This document shows, in pieces, positions 22,550 to 34,395 of a stretch of DNA of 64,000 nt. How positions within the stretch are numbered: position 1 is the first letter of the stretch; every line of letters starts with the position of its first letter. The DNA lies in assembly GCA_003586115.2 (NCBI GenBank), contig QVOM02000053.1:8688072-8752071 (forward strand), written 5' to 3'. The DNA comes from Salvator merianae (Eukaryota; Chordata; Lepidosauria; Squamata; Teiidae). The notes beneath the pieces were generated by a model. It saw only the letters and a list, made by a program, of their open reading frames with translations, was not told where the DNA came from and did no database searches. The position numbers and the translations under genes were made by a program.

Positions 22550-23110
22550 AATAGGCTGTTACAGACTGCATCTTCATTTACCCCATCAAGGAGCTCCTGT
22601 CATCTAAAGAAGACACCTGCTGCCCCCTCATATACAGTCTCAGTGGAAGACTTGCAGTGAGCATGTTTGCTTCTCTGCCATTTGTATCTTTGATTGAGGG
22701 GCTTTGTATTTTGTGCCCTGCCATGGGGCTATCCCTGAAAATGGCACTGCTCTGCTCTAAAATGGAGATGCAGAGGGTGACTTTTTCCGTGGCAGATCCA
22801 GGCACATCCCTCATCCGCCTGATAGGAAGTGGAGTTGTGGCCATCCTTTGCTGATTGACAGGTGGAGAAGAACTTCACCATCCTCATTTGAACGTTCCAT
22901 GATTGTGGACAATGGAGTTACTTTATATTCACTTGCATTTAATGCCCACAGCCAAACCATATATGGTGGTATTGGTCTGATTTCTGCAGGGATTTTTGCC
23001 TGGGGAAATGTCTGGCCTATGATGCTTTTCCTGGGTGAGGACCATTATCCACAGTGCACATCCATGATATACCTGCAGCAGTTAGCTATCAGGATGAAAT
23101 TCTATGGAAA
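22550..23110. mobile_element. Probable family D relative
   Basis: GACTGCATCTTCATTTACCC at the start and AAAATGGAGATGCAGAGGG with GAAAATGGCACTGCTCTGC inside resemble the D interior at 58134-58445 (ACAAATGGAGATGCAGAAGC). Terminal repeats are not clear, so the call is tentative. Confidence 0.35.
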
Positions 23111-26100
23111 TCCACAGACACCCCACCCCACAACTCACCCCATAAGGGAGTATGTGCATATTAGCCATTCTAATATGGACTAGAAGCATGGAATCAGGCT
23201 CTGAGCTAATGGTTCTGATATAACATCTCCCAGTGTACCTTTACAGACCAGTCACCCTAGATCTACGTGTCAAATAAAGAAAAAAATACTTGAGTCCATT
23301 CCTCCAACCATTTCTTTTAGAATACTGGGACTTAAAAAAAACTGATGACAGCAAATAACTTTCTTGTGCGCATTCCCAAACTGTCAAAAAAATAGACTTT
23401 TGCCATTTTTTTAAAAAAAATTCCTTTAAGGTTAATTTTCATACTACAGTTCCATCTCCTGCAGAAAAGCTGTAGAAAAGAGCTTACAAGCCAGAAATAC
23501 TTAATGATTGGGGTGGTACTCTACTGAAGCATTACCAGTGGAAATAGCTCAGTTACTTATTTGTTGCCAGGTAGCAAGGCAATTAGCAGCTCTGGTTATT
23601 ATTTACATTTCATGCTATATATCACTAAAATTGTGTTGTTGATTTATCATTTATAGTCTTGTATTGTCAGCATAATTTATTCAGATCATGCTGGGATACC
23701 TGGAAAATTAAGTAATAAAGAGAATGGCATGGAATGTGTCTGTATCCAGAGATATTTACTTGAGTTTTAATGAGAATGTGTGTTAAAGTAAACCATAGAT
23801 CACTTAGCTATTAAATTGTTTGGAGGCAAACCCATTAAAAGTTTGCTCCTTATATTTTCTATAAGCAAATGCTTTGCTTTTGCTTTGAAATTATTTTTAC
23901 CCATTAAATATGTTGCTTTAAAAAAAAAATTAAAAATCAAAGGATGCAAGCTTGATTATCATACTTTACTCAAAAATTGAAAGAAGAGATGCAAGATTTG
24001 AAAATTCTGTAGCAACCACTTCCTCCACCTTGGTTTCATGTTGTTGTTCAAAACAGATAATTATAAAAAGACAGACACTACATATGTTTACTGGAAACTA
24101 AGTGTACCTGTGCTTCTGAGTAAGTAGTTAAAATTGTACATGGGTTTCACACTCTACATATTTCATTTATTAGATACAGCAAGAAACCTGCTGCTCCATC
24201 TAGTACAATATTCTGTGAGTTTCTAGTTCGCCATCATAATCTTCTTTGCAGTTGTTGTGGCTTGCCAATGATTATTGTGTATGCAGCATAAAATGACTTG
24301 CAAAGCTGAATGACAAATTGTAAATCAGCCATTGCAGGACAACTATTGCTTACTGCATGTGTCTTCTGCTCCCACTGAATTATATGGATCTTTGGCATGG
24401 TTTTTATATCAGGTTGAGATTTCCATGGGTGAATGTGCATCATCCACATGCCACCTGGTTTGGCTTACCACTGCTTAGTATGTCAGTATACTGAACAAGG
24501 CTGCCATTTTGGGCTCCTAGTTCACTTTGTTCTTGTCCATGCTCTGGCCAATGCAGACAGAATAAACTAGGAAGTGGTGGAGACTCTTTTCCTATACCAG
24601 ATTCCTATACTCTAAATCTACCAATGCAAGTCAGTAGTGCTAAATCTACCAATGCAAGTCAGTAGTGCTTCTGAGGCCAAAACACATTATTGAAAGTTTA
24701 CAGCTTGCGTTAAAGAAGGGAAGAACTTTGTATTAGCAAAAACATGCTGCCAAAAAAGAAAAGAAAACCCTGTTATTGAAAGGATATTGCATTTTATCAA
24801 CTATGTAAAAGCAAAATTGTTATATAGGATTGTTGTCATACAAGGGTTGACTATACCAGATCAAGCTGTTTTTTCCATGCGGCAATGATGTTACCGACTG
24901 GCATCCTCCAGACTTTATGCTTTAGACAACACTGGGGCAGATCAATGTTCTTGTCTGAAATATCTGGAAAGCCCCAAGTTACCAAAAGCTGACTTAGTTC
25001 ATCATATTCAAAAATAAATCAGGCTGTTCTAGAAGGTTCCTTCCTGTCCCCATGGCCAAATCCTTTAAAGTGAAGATCCTGGATACTGAACCTCGAGCCT
25101 TTCTTTTTCATGTGATCTGCCCTGCTTTACAACTGATTTCCAACACACACATGGAAGGATTTGAAGCTGGCCATGTAGCCAGAAGTCACTAGCAACCTTC
25201 CTCTTTAGCAGTAACTGTGGCTGAGAAGGACAGAGTCTGTTGACAGTGATCTAAAGAATATGAGGAACAGTGTTATGGTAGGGGTTGCAGAAATCTCTGG
25301 AAACAGAATGAATTAAGGGGCAGAAAGAAGAGTGACTTTTATTCTGTGTATAGGAAACAAAGATCATATAACTTGCTCTCGGCTATGCTATCTGAGAATC
25401 ATCAGATCTTTTCTCACATGAATGATAAATGTCAGATTCCCATAAACAACACCCCATCACACATTCTCTTTCACTGCAGAAACACTTAAAAGGAAATGTC
25501 AGGAAAAAAAAGAAAGAATTGACATTGGCTGGGAAGAGTAGTTGAAGCAATGTTTCTAAAATGAGCAGGCAGTAATATAAGAAAATATTCTCTGTGGAGC
25601 TTAAGCTCCAAAAATAGGGCTGTGTCAGTAACACACCAATGTTTCACCAAGTCTGAAATGCCTGAAATTCCTCTGCTTTCCTTGTTCTGGACTGGATGTG
25701 GAAGTGCCGACGACTGGAGTGGAACCAAGAGCGTGAGATGGTTGTAGATCTCTTCAATCAGTTCTTCTGATAAACTGGGATAGGAACTCTTTGGGATAGT
25801 TCTGGGAAAGGAGAACATTAGTCCAAAGTGGACTTAATGTGCTAAGGAGCAGCTTGGTCTGGTCTACTGATCAAGTGTGGAAACGGTCTTAGTTGCTATC
25901 CTATAGATCTTCAAAAATACCCATGAGCCAGCACATGAAACAGTGCCAACCACTAGTGCTATCTCTGTGCTTGTGAAATTCATATAGGCGAGTATGAAGA
26001 AGCTAGCAATTTTTCATGGAAACCTTTTTTTTTTTTTTTTAAGGTGATCTGTTATCACAGTGAACTGACCTTAGGACTGGTTATAGTGGAAGAGAAAATG

Positions 26101-26451
26101 ATGAAAATGAATTTAATAAAGTGAGGGCTTATTCATAGTTACTATCCTATGTGCTGTTGCAATGAAAGCTCACATTCTTATGTGTTCCAATTTGGGGACG
26201 CATCATCAAACTATCGGTGAAATGTGCCCTTTGTACAGACTGTGGATGATGCCAGGTGGAGAAATTGTGAAGATTTGCACCATATTTGCATAAACTCTGT
26301 TGTATGGGAAGCAAAGGCTGTGACCATCAGTCCATGCAGGAAAAAAAATAGTTGCTGCACCCCATGTGTTGGTGCATGTTTTTGAAGCTGTTCTTGGCCC
26401 TGGATTGCAATTGATATGGGTCTTGAAGGGAGCAGGGTGAGGATTACAATT

Positions 26452-26453
<2 letters not shown>
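23111..26453. other. Mostly single-copy DNA
   Basis: 23540-23720 is repeat-free and resembles conserved non-coding sequence. Two minus-strand frames are less random-looking: 24234-24473 (no family recognised) and 25640-25805 (good acceptor, no family recognised). I do not call either as a gene. A poly(T) run lies at 26022-26040. Confidence 0.35.
24612..24667. repeat. Perfect 28-bp tandem duplication
   Basis: The unit starting CTAAATCTACCAATGCAAGT and ending CAGTAGTG occurs twice without a gap or mismatch, at 24612-24639 and 24640-24667. Confidence 0.95.

Positions 26454-26492
<39 letters not shown>
26454..26492. repeat. (CA)n microsatellite
   Basis: About 19 uninterrupted AC units. The minus-strand frames rich in Cys-Val across it are artefacts. 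Confidence 0.97.
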
Positions 26493-26494
<2 letters not shown>

Positions 26495-26550
26495 GTCCCT
26501 GCAGAAATCAGCACAATAACTTACATGGTTTGGTTGCAGGGATTCCAGGT

Positions 26551-26624
26551 CTTACCCAGGGCTTGCTGTAGTCTGCACTAGCATGCAGATATAATCTGGA
26601 ATAAGGCCCAGTGCAAAAAGGACC
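26551..26624. mobile_element. Family A right half
   Basis: TCTGCACTAGCATGCAGATA, then TAATCTGGAATAAGGCCCAG and TGCAAAAAGGACC. The left arm is absent. Confidence 0.65.
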
Positions 26625-27377
26625 TAAAGTCAGGTGGCATACTTGAACAACTCTACCTTCCATGAATCTGGGCATCACCCCATTTTATGAGTGCAGGTGT
26701 TGTGTATTTATTTGAGTGTAATTGTGTTTGTCTTTTGGTTTCTGCCTTTTGTTGTACTTAAGAGAATGCAACCTGCTTGTCAAGAGTACATAGTTGACTT
26801 TTTGGCATTTTGTGTCTTCCAAGGGGCACAACTCAAGAGAGATCTATCTTCTCCCATCTTTTAGTAGAACGATGGCTTTCAAATGTACTATTTTGTGAGC
26901 TGTTCATTCAGTGGATTGGGCTCATTGCAGCTGGGTGGCCAGCATTGGATGACAGTAACTCCTGCAATCTGCTCTCAAAGAAACCATTTATCAAAGTTTT
27001 ATCTGATTTCAGAGACACTGAATTTATCAGTTGCAGTTAATAAATGAAATGTCATTGGAATCAAAGACCAATGGTACCTTGCTTGAACATTTTCCTTAAA
27101 GAAGCAACTATAAACTACACTAGTAACTATATGCATGCTCTTGGACCAGAGATTGCATGTCCCAAGTACTAAATTACTCCTGCCCCATGTAGATTTGGGG
27201 AAGGAAAAAGGAGAAACAAAAGTCTATACATAACTGCCCAATAATGAAGGTTCCCTGGTTGGCTTACAAAAGCATGAAATCACGAATTGCTTCAATTATT
27301 ATATTTTCATACATGGTCTCTCCTTTTCCCAATTCATTACACAGGAAGTTCATGTATGACCGTGATTTAATAATTTA
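26625..27377. other. Unassigned DNA
   Basis: No gene or recognised repeat. The 76-codon plus frame at 26810-27040 has no motif. Confidence 0.4.
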
Positions 27378-27625
27378 GGATGCATCTCCACTTACCAAAA
27401 TAGGACACCCTGAAAAGGTGCCTGCTGCTTCCCCATCTCCATTTTTGCTGGCAGCAGGCACCACCAAAGTGATAGTGCATGCCATTTTGTGGTGCAATTG
27501 CTCAGAGTCACCTCTGAATCTGGGCAGTTTCTTCCTGTCCTGCCAGGAAGCGCTACAGAAAATGGTGCCTCCTCACTGAAATGGAGTCGAGGAGGGCACC
27601 ACAGTTAGGAGCATCTTCCCCACCC
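27378..27625 (+). mobile_element. Family D element, left part
   Basis: Opens AGGATGCATCTCCACTTACC. The interior GGTGCCTGCTGCTTCCCCAT and TGGCAGCAGGCACCACC form a partial inverted repeat around CCATCTCCATTTTTGC. The right terminus was not found. Confidence 0.5.
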
Positions 27626-29819
27626 AGCCACAACAGAGTCACCTCTCTTGGAAGGAAAAAATACAACCTCATTTTCATACAGTGACGTCTGATGAACGTG
27701 TTCAGGCCTTGATTCTGACGGTAGGAATTTCAAGAGTCTATAGCAAGGCAGTGAAAAGGCTCTGCCTTGCTCTTATAATTATTATTGAAATCATCCCAGT
27801 GCTGATGGCACCCTTATCTTCCGTGATGTTCTGAATAAATATATGTTGGACAATGACAGATTAGTTGCATTAAATGAATGAATGAATGAATGAATGAATA
27901 TTTAAAAACAAACAAACAAAGTACAGCACATGAACCTATGAATGTATACACACTTTGCTTCCAGGAGTGAGGATCTGACCAAAATTTCCCCTTCTTTGTC
28001 CTAATATCTAAAGGTGACTTCTTTTTTTTAATCTCTTAATCAATCCAGTAGTTGTTCCATAAAAAAGAGGCAAAATTTAGGCATAGAAATTGTCTAAAAT
28101 GTCATTGAAAGAAATTTAAAAACATTCTAAGGCTGCATCTGCACACATTAAAAAATAATCTCAAAGGAAGCGTAGAGGACAGTGTTCACTAGTGTTCCCT
28201 TCTCATCTCTATTCCATGTGAAAAACCAGAGAATACTCTCTGGAATATCATTTTATGACCTTTAATTTAGTTAATTGACTAGCATTCAGATTCTACAATC
28301 ACTAAGATGTTTTTCAGTGTTTTTTTCTGTACATGGATGAAGCCTAAGTTAGGGTGTGTTCACACTATGATCATCTGCTCTTTCAACAGATTAGAAATAA
28401 TCACTCTTGGGATGAGTCACAGCAGTTTGGGTCAGATGGGGTGGAAGTCTACAAACCCAGCCTGCCAAACCCAGACTTTGCCAAACCCAGCCTGCTATGG
28501 CTGCCAACCAATCAGGTCCGTTGAAATCTGGGACATCAGCAACCATTGGGAGGTGAGCAAAAAAGGTGACAACAAGGAAAGCTGTCAGGTAGGAGGCTTG
28601 TAGCCACTTAGGTTTTAAACTGACATGGTTTCTTTTCTCTGCATCCTCAAATGTGTCAATCCCAGAAAATGGATGCACCCCAAAAAACTTGTGTAATGAC
28701 ACCCTTGGACCATCAATGAAGAACTGTATCTGAACCTCTTAAGTGTACTGCTTTGAATGGGGGATGAGTCCAACAAAAAATACAATAACAGCACTCTATC
28801 AAGTATTATAACAATGACCAATAATGTAGTGTGATTGTTAATAGCTGGTTAATCATTGGGGAAGGGACAAGAAAGAAAAAGCAATGGCTAAAACTGCTTT
28901 TTCGTGTTAATTCTATATCAACAAAAATGGTTTTCAATGTGAAACACATAGAAATACACATAGAAAGGTACACACATCACATACATTGGTTTCTTCTATG
29001 AATTGACAGAGACAGTATATTGTATGCACAATGTTTGCGAATATATGTTGTTCTGAACATTTTGATTATCATTTGCCGTCCTGTGTTGGACAACCTCTGA
29101 ACAGAAAATAGAGGAGAGAGAGGGAGGGAAGAGAGGTTTGTTAAGTGATTACAAAGGTAAATCTTATTGTCTGGAGAAATGACTTCTGCACAGCTATTTC
29201 TTTTATTGGAACCCAGAATGCACAAGCATTACTCAATTTAATAAATTTTACTGTATCTTTCAGTCAGTGTATGCTGATATAAATATCTCAGTTATGTCAT
29301 ATTACCACCTTTGTACAGCTAACGTTTGGTCTCGATGACTTGAGGCTGATAAATGCAAAACCTCATTTGGTCTGGGAGAGATTGAGTAGGAACACTGTTT
29401 AGATTTCTTAATATACTTGTATTAGCATGAATAAGTAATGAACAAGTCGGGCTTTTTTGAATATTTGATTGTATCTTTGTAATGGATTTGTGTCTCTCTC
29501 TTTGTGCTAATGTCATTATAACTTTGTTGGTGTCATAACTCTGAACCTTTACCATCGATCTTTATCAGCATATCTTAAGTCAGTTACTCTCTGATTGCCC
29601 AAATTACTATGCCATGGTATTCTCCTTATAGAACTACACTACAGAGTGCATTTAGCCTACAGATAGGAACTAATCTGATATACTCATGAAAAGGCTTTAG
29701 CTCAGAATGATTGGTGCAGGAATTTTATTATTCTTGTTTTGTATTTGGTGTTAAAATCCTGAAAAAAACCTAACGGTTAAATTGAAACTTTTTTAAAAAA
29801 TTCCAATGTTTTGATGAAG
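27626..29819. other. Unassigned DNA
   Basis: (TGAA)n occupies 27872-27900 and (AAAC)n follows to about 27920. At 28133-28155 GGCTGCATCTGCACACATTA matches a family F end, but no partner was found. 28455-28505 has three CCAAACCCAG-like units. No gene recognised. Confidence 0.4.
27872..27900. repeat. (TGAA)n microsatellite
   Basis: Seven TGAA units, followed by ACAAACAAACAAAG. Confidence 0.95.
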
Positions 29820-30120
29820 ATTTCAGATGGGTTTTCTGTGGTCTGTAAAATGCAGGATTTTTGTGGACTGGAGGTGTCAATGTTGCACATGCACCCACCC
29901 AGGATCCAAAGTTCCTAGCCTTAGAGCCCCAGGGGACCCATTTCGACAGCACAATTTTGTGTGCTGCCAAATGGGTCCCTCTGCTAAACTGGTCCATGGA
30001 AGCGTGCACTTTTCTGTATACTTCCTGGGCCTGCTTAGCACCCTGTTAGACTGCTGGTAGACCTGTTAAAACAGATCTACCAGTATCCTGGTCTAGGTGG
30101 CCATTTTGGCCACCTACACT
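29820..30120 (+). mobile_element. Family C-like segment with three hairpins
   Basis: AAGTTCCTAGCCTTAGAGCC at about 29910 matches the C motif before the hairpin at 15208. Three hairpins follow: 29933-29979 (GGGACCCATTT against AAATGGGTCCC, with CAGCACA/TGTGTGCTG inside), 30054-30083 (CTGGTAGACCTGTT, loop AA, AACAGATCTACCAG) and 30094-30116 (TAGGTGGCCA, loop TTT, TGGCCACCTA). No coding function is visible; the frames over it shadow each other. Element ends were not located. Confidence 0.5.
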
Positions 30121-31383
30121 TGATTGCACTGTGTTCAATGAGAATGTCACATGCTAACAGGGAGTGTGACATCCCCCCCATAAATCAAACTGGCATGCGG
30201 AAGGGAGGCCTCTGGACCCCTTGCTGACCTGGGCTAAAGGTAAGTAAGGAAAGACTCTGAGCTGCTGAAGGAGGAAGCGATGGAAGAGACTATTGAATCA
30301 GAGTGAGGATGTTGTAAAAAGCACCTGACTCTGCCTGTTCTTTAAAAATGGTGCCCTCTGCAGGGTTCCTACTCTGATCCAGTTGTCTATTCCATTGCAC
30401 CTTCCTTCAGTGGCACTTTTTAAAACAGATTGCAATTGCAATTGCCACAGCCACAACCCCATAGATAACCCTCCTTCTCCCCTTTCCCCGGCTCTGAATG
30501 CTTGAAAGGGGAGCAGGTTCTGAAATAGTCCCTTTTAGCCACAGCTACACCTGCCCTCTGGTCCAGTTTGTCACCAGCAAGTACGATGCTTGGTTTTATA
30601 TTGAAGCATATCGCTCGATTTGCATGGTGTCCCTTTGTGCACCATTTTTGGGGTGGAACGTAACCCCCCCCCCTCAAATGAGGCACTATTGTATTAAGAT
30701 TTGCTTGACTACACTTAACCTTGCATTTTTCCTTTGGTTGAACGTTTTCCATTTCACAGTATAGATTGCAAAGACAATTTGTTATAATAATAGCTTTGAT
30801 AAGTATCCAAATAAGCGGTCTGTTCCTGGGGTGGGGAAGAGAGAAAAAACATGTTATCAAAATTATAAATGACATCCGGCAGTTGCTGGACCTTTGCCTG
30901 ATTAGGCTGGCTATCTCCAGTGTTGTTCTGTCATCTCAGGTCACTTGATTGGCAATGCAGGGTGTTCTCTCCGTGCCATCTGGCAAGGAACCAATAGGAA
31001 TTAATCACACAGAGATGGAATGATGATGTTTCTGGCACCTGTCTAGCAGGAGGACATCCATTTCATCTCCAAATCACATCACTCTCTAAAAATGAACCAA
31101 AACATATTGCCTTGTGCCTAATCTCAAGGAGACAAGCTGGTTCAGCAAGTATGTGCCATGCGGCACTCTTGGATGTCGATAGGCTTCAAGAGTGGCTGTA
31201 ACAAGGAAGTCTTTTCCTCCAAGGTGTGAGGTCTTCAGCATGGAGTCAGTGGGTGCCCGTACAGCTACCCAAGTCTTCCCTGATGCTTGAGACAGGACCT
31301 GTTCCTGTTCCTCTTTCCCCCCCAGTCTCTGCACTCTGCACAAAGTTCAGGCATGATCTCCTATAACTCTCTCTGGACACTTT
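30121..31383. other. Unassigned DNA
   Basis: A C-run lies at about 30663-30672. A 151-codon minus frame at 30420-30875 is the second longest in the window but has no motif and ends in Cys/Asn-rich low complexity. No gene recognised. Confidence 0.35.
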
Positions 31384-31475
31384 GGGCCTTTTTGCACTTT
31401 CTGCATTAGAACTGGATAATAATTCCATTCTAATGTGGAATAAACCATGCAGTGTGGACTGAGTTAATGGGGCTG
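31384..31475 (+). mobile_element. GGGCC-ended hairpin element, left end
   Basis: GGGCCTTTTTGCACTTTCTG is followed at once by a hairpin, CATTAGAA...TTCTAATG (31404-31435). The layout equals that at 33085, with different arms. Confidence 0.5.
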
Positions 31476-33084
31476 GAGAGGAAGGAGGTACCTTAGGAGC
31501 AGACAATCACCTTGAGAGTGGTCGGAATTGGCTTTCAGGTAAGGTGACTCCTGAGATGGTTGGAGTGGCCCGAAAGCTGGTTGGGGTCAGGTGTTTGTAA
31601 ACACAAAATTCATCTGCCCAAACATCCTGCTCATGCTCTAGCTGGGGGGTACTCTATGGTGCTCTTTTTGGAAGCTGCCAAGTCTATTTTCATGAGTTTC
31701 TTAAAGGAATTTTCTCCATGTCCATGACTCAATATGCACAAGGCAAACCCATATCTCTTATGTCATACATCTGGAGGAAATCCCTTCAGAACAGGTTGCA
31801 GTTCCAGAGATGGTCACAGGAGCTTCATAGTGCCATTATGGCATTGGGAATGCACCAAAAAATGCAAGGTCTGCACATTATTGTATCCTTTTGGTGCAGT
31901 GGCTGTGGTGGCATAGTGTGGGGTCCACATGACCCTGCATGCATCCAGCACACATCCTGCCACACAAGCATTCCTAAGGGGTAGAGTGGGAGAAAGGACT
32001 ATGATAATGCTTACTTCCAATCTTCCATTGTATCACTGCCATGGATGTGCAGACTTACTTGAGTGTGTTTCCTTTAGACTGAATAAAATGGCCTCATTCC
32101 ACGACCATATGCTATGTTTGTAAAAACCGTCCTAGATGGAAACATCACTGCTGAAGAATGAAAGTTCCCTGGCTGTGATGTTTGAATGGCTTTAAGAAGA
32201 GTGTCTCATCATGCTGCAAAGCAGATCCCACCATTGGACTGAAACTGCCACTGTTGTTACTTCATCATTGTTAGTTTTGTTATTCACACCCTACAATTAT
32301 GGAGGGACTGTTCTATATAAAAGAAAACAATAGGAAAAAATATAATAAATGCAGTTAAGGGTAGAACCTTTTCATACAGAAATGGGATAAGCTAACCTTA
32401 AGAAGATGAGAAATTATGAGGATCCGGAAACATACATTTTGGGAGCAGATAAAAAAGTAGGATGCAAAAGAGTGAGGCTAAAGCAACTCATGTTACAAGC
32501 ATAAAATGGAAATAGAAATGTCTGGCCAGTGTTTTCCTGTAATATAATTGTCTAACTTGATAAGTGCCACACCGTGCAACTTTACAGAAGAAGAAATGTT
32601 CCCTGAACTTCTTAACGCAGATGTAACCCTTCTCTCTTAATGATAATCAGTTCCATCTTTTTGCTGGCCTCAGCACTGTGCAAGGATATTTTTGGTGCTA
32701 ATATTTATCTTATAAATGAAGGAATACTGTGCAACTTTTATACAGCTCAATGTTCTAAATAACAATTTTGCCTGACAACAATGACGGTGTTAGAGGAAAT
32801 ATCATTACTTAATTTTGTCCATCTTTTCATTCCCTCTTCAGTTTCTTTGAAAAAGAAAATCATGGAGGGAGAGAAAGAATAAAAATACATGAAAAAATTA
32901 AGAATACATATTTCTAACCCCAGGAAGCAGTGGCCGAATGGGATCCAATTTAGTAGGCTGCTTAGCTTTCCATTTGGAATTTTGTGGAAGAGAGAACTGG
33001 AGAGAAAAGAGAGAAAGTCTTTGGCCAATACCTGTTATCCCAGAACACGTTGCTTGCTAGTATGCTTCTTCCACATGGAACTAG
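31476..33084. other. Unassigned DNA
   Basis: No recognised gene or repeat. Frames of 60-93 codons on both strands overlap one another. 32520-32700 looks repeat-free. Confidence 0.4.
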
Positions 33085-33180
33085 GGGCCTGTTCACACTT
33101 GACAACCTAGAATGGTATACTAATACTATTCTGGGCTGTATAAGAACATGCTCCATATGTTGTGCACACTCTACTTCCGT
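33085..33180 (+). mobile_element. GGGCC-ended hairpin element, left end
   Basis: GGGCCTGTTCACACTTGACA is followed by a 12-bp hairpin at 33106-33135 (CCTAGAATGGTA, loop TACTAA, TACTATTCTGGG), fully paired if G-T pairs are allowed. Compare 31384. Confidence 0.55.
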
Positions 33181-33346
33181 GATACACGATGGCTGTTTTT
33201 GTACATAGACTGCAGATGTACATAAAGTGCGTACAGTGGGATGACTGTATGGGTCAGATCCTCCAACGCTGAAGATGGTTTGCATCTTGGAATGGAGCCC
33301 AAAACTGTGAATTTGAATAAATGCAATTGTGAGAGGTGGAGTGGAA

Positions 33347-33375
33347 TGGATAGGATAGGATAGGATAGGATAGGA
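33347..33375. repeat. (ATAGG)n microsatellite
   Basis: About five GGATA units, TGGATAGGATAGGATAGG and onward. Confidence 0.95.
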
Positions 33376-34136
33376 AAATTGGGGGACTGTATTTTATTTT
33401 TGTTGTTGTTTTCTCCCATCCAAGACTCACTCTCAGGTATGCAACTGCACACACAGCAAAAGAGAATGAGGTCTGCTCTTGAGCTGGCAGATCATCTGTG
33501 TGGTTCTCTTTTCACCAGCTGTTTTATACAGCTGCCTCCTAATTCTCCTGATGCTGTTTGCTTACCTGCTGCTTGTTTGCAAGCAGGCTGTCAAAATCTT
33601 CAAAACAAGCAAGAGCGGGCTTCCATTCCCTTCAGCTGTGTTTCCTTAGAATGAATGCTGCTCCCGTCAACCTGGAGGAGAGATCTGTAATAGACAGTTT
33701 CCTCTGAGCTTGTATTAACTCAAGAGACCAGGACAAAGATCTCAGAACCAGTTATTCATGATCCACAGTTATTCCTAACATCTCAGCTCTCCAGGGTAGC
33801 ATAGGCACCGGGATTGGGATTTTGTTGCTTTCTTAGAAATAGGCACCTTATGGTGGGTGGGTAAGTGGAATATAGGAAGCTGAAGAACACATGATTTGCT
33901 GCTATATTATTGATGACATCAAAGCAACTGGTTTTAGATGGAAGGACTAAAAAAACCAACAGCATTCAAAGCCAATGCAGTTATTAGAAAAGTGTCTTTA
34001 GATATGCCAGGTCCTTGTTAGCATATGTTTTGGAGAAATGTGTTTCTAGTAAATTACCACCCCCTTTCCAAATATTTTCATATTTTCCCCAAAAATATTT
34101 CAGCAAATTTGTAAGGATATTTTTATATAAAAGTTT
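33376..34136. other. Unassigned DNA
   Basis: No gene or recognised repeat. The 91-codon plus frame at 33379-33654 has no motif. Confidence 0.4.
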
Positions 34137-34315
34137 GGCCTTTTCTGCACTTACCCTTCTGCGGTCAGAATCAGTGGATGTGGAGGAGCCATGGAAAGGT
34201 GCAACTGGAAAGCACTGGCTGCTTAACAGTGTTGTCCAGACCAGACCAGGCTGCGACCTTGAAGCTCACACGAACTTCAAGGCTGGACTCCCACAGTTCT
34301 GAGGCTAGGAAAAAA
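34137..34315 (-). mobile_element. Family C element, one end
   Basis: Starts GGCCTTTTCTGCACTTACCC, the C right end in reverse. Read on the minus strand, a CTAGCCTCAG motif precedes a hairpin at 34257-34282 (CCTTGAAGTTC against GAGCTTCAAGG), then GCAGCCTGGTCTGGAC, in the same order as the copy at 15170-15376. Confidence 0.6.
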
Positions 34316-34347
34316 AAGTTGGATGGCACCTGCTGAGCTTGGACTGG

Positions 34348-34395
34348 GGGCCTGTCCACACTTTACACTAGTGAGCATCAGGGATGCGCAGACAT
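34348..34395 (+). mobile_element. Family B left-end fragment
   Basis: GGGCCTGTCCACACTTTACA followed by CTAGTGAGCATCAGGGATGC matches the B start at 17841 and stops in the hairpin. Confidence 0.65.

Noticed and set aside
26206..26514. Cys-Val-rich frames at (CA)n
   Set aside because: Direct translation of the dinucleotide repeat.
30420..30875. 151-codon minus-strand open frame
   Set aside because: No recognisable family, ends in Cys/Asn/Gly low complexity, and opposite-strand frames of similar quality overlap it.
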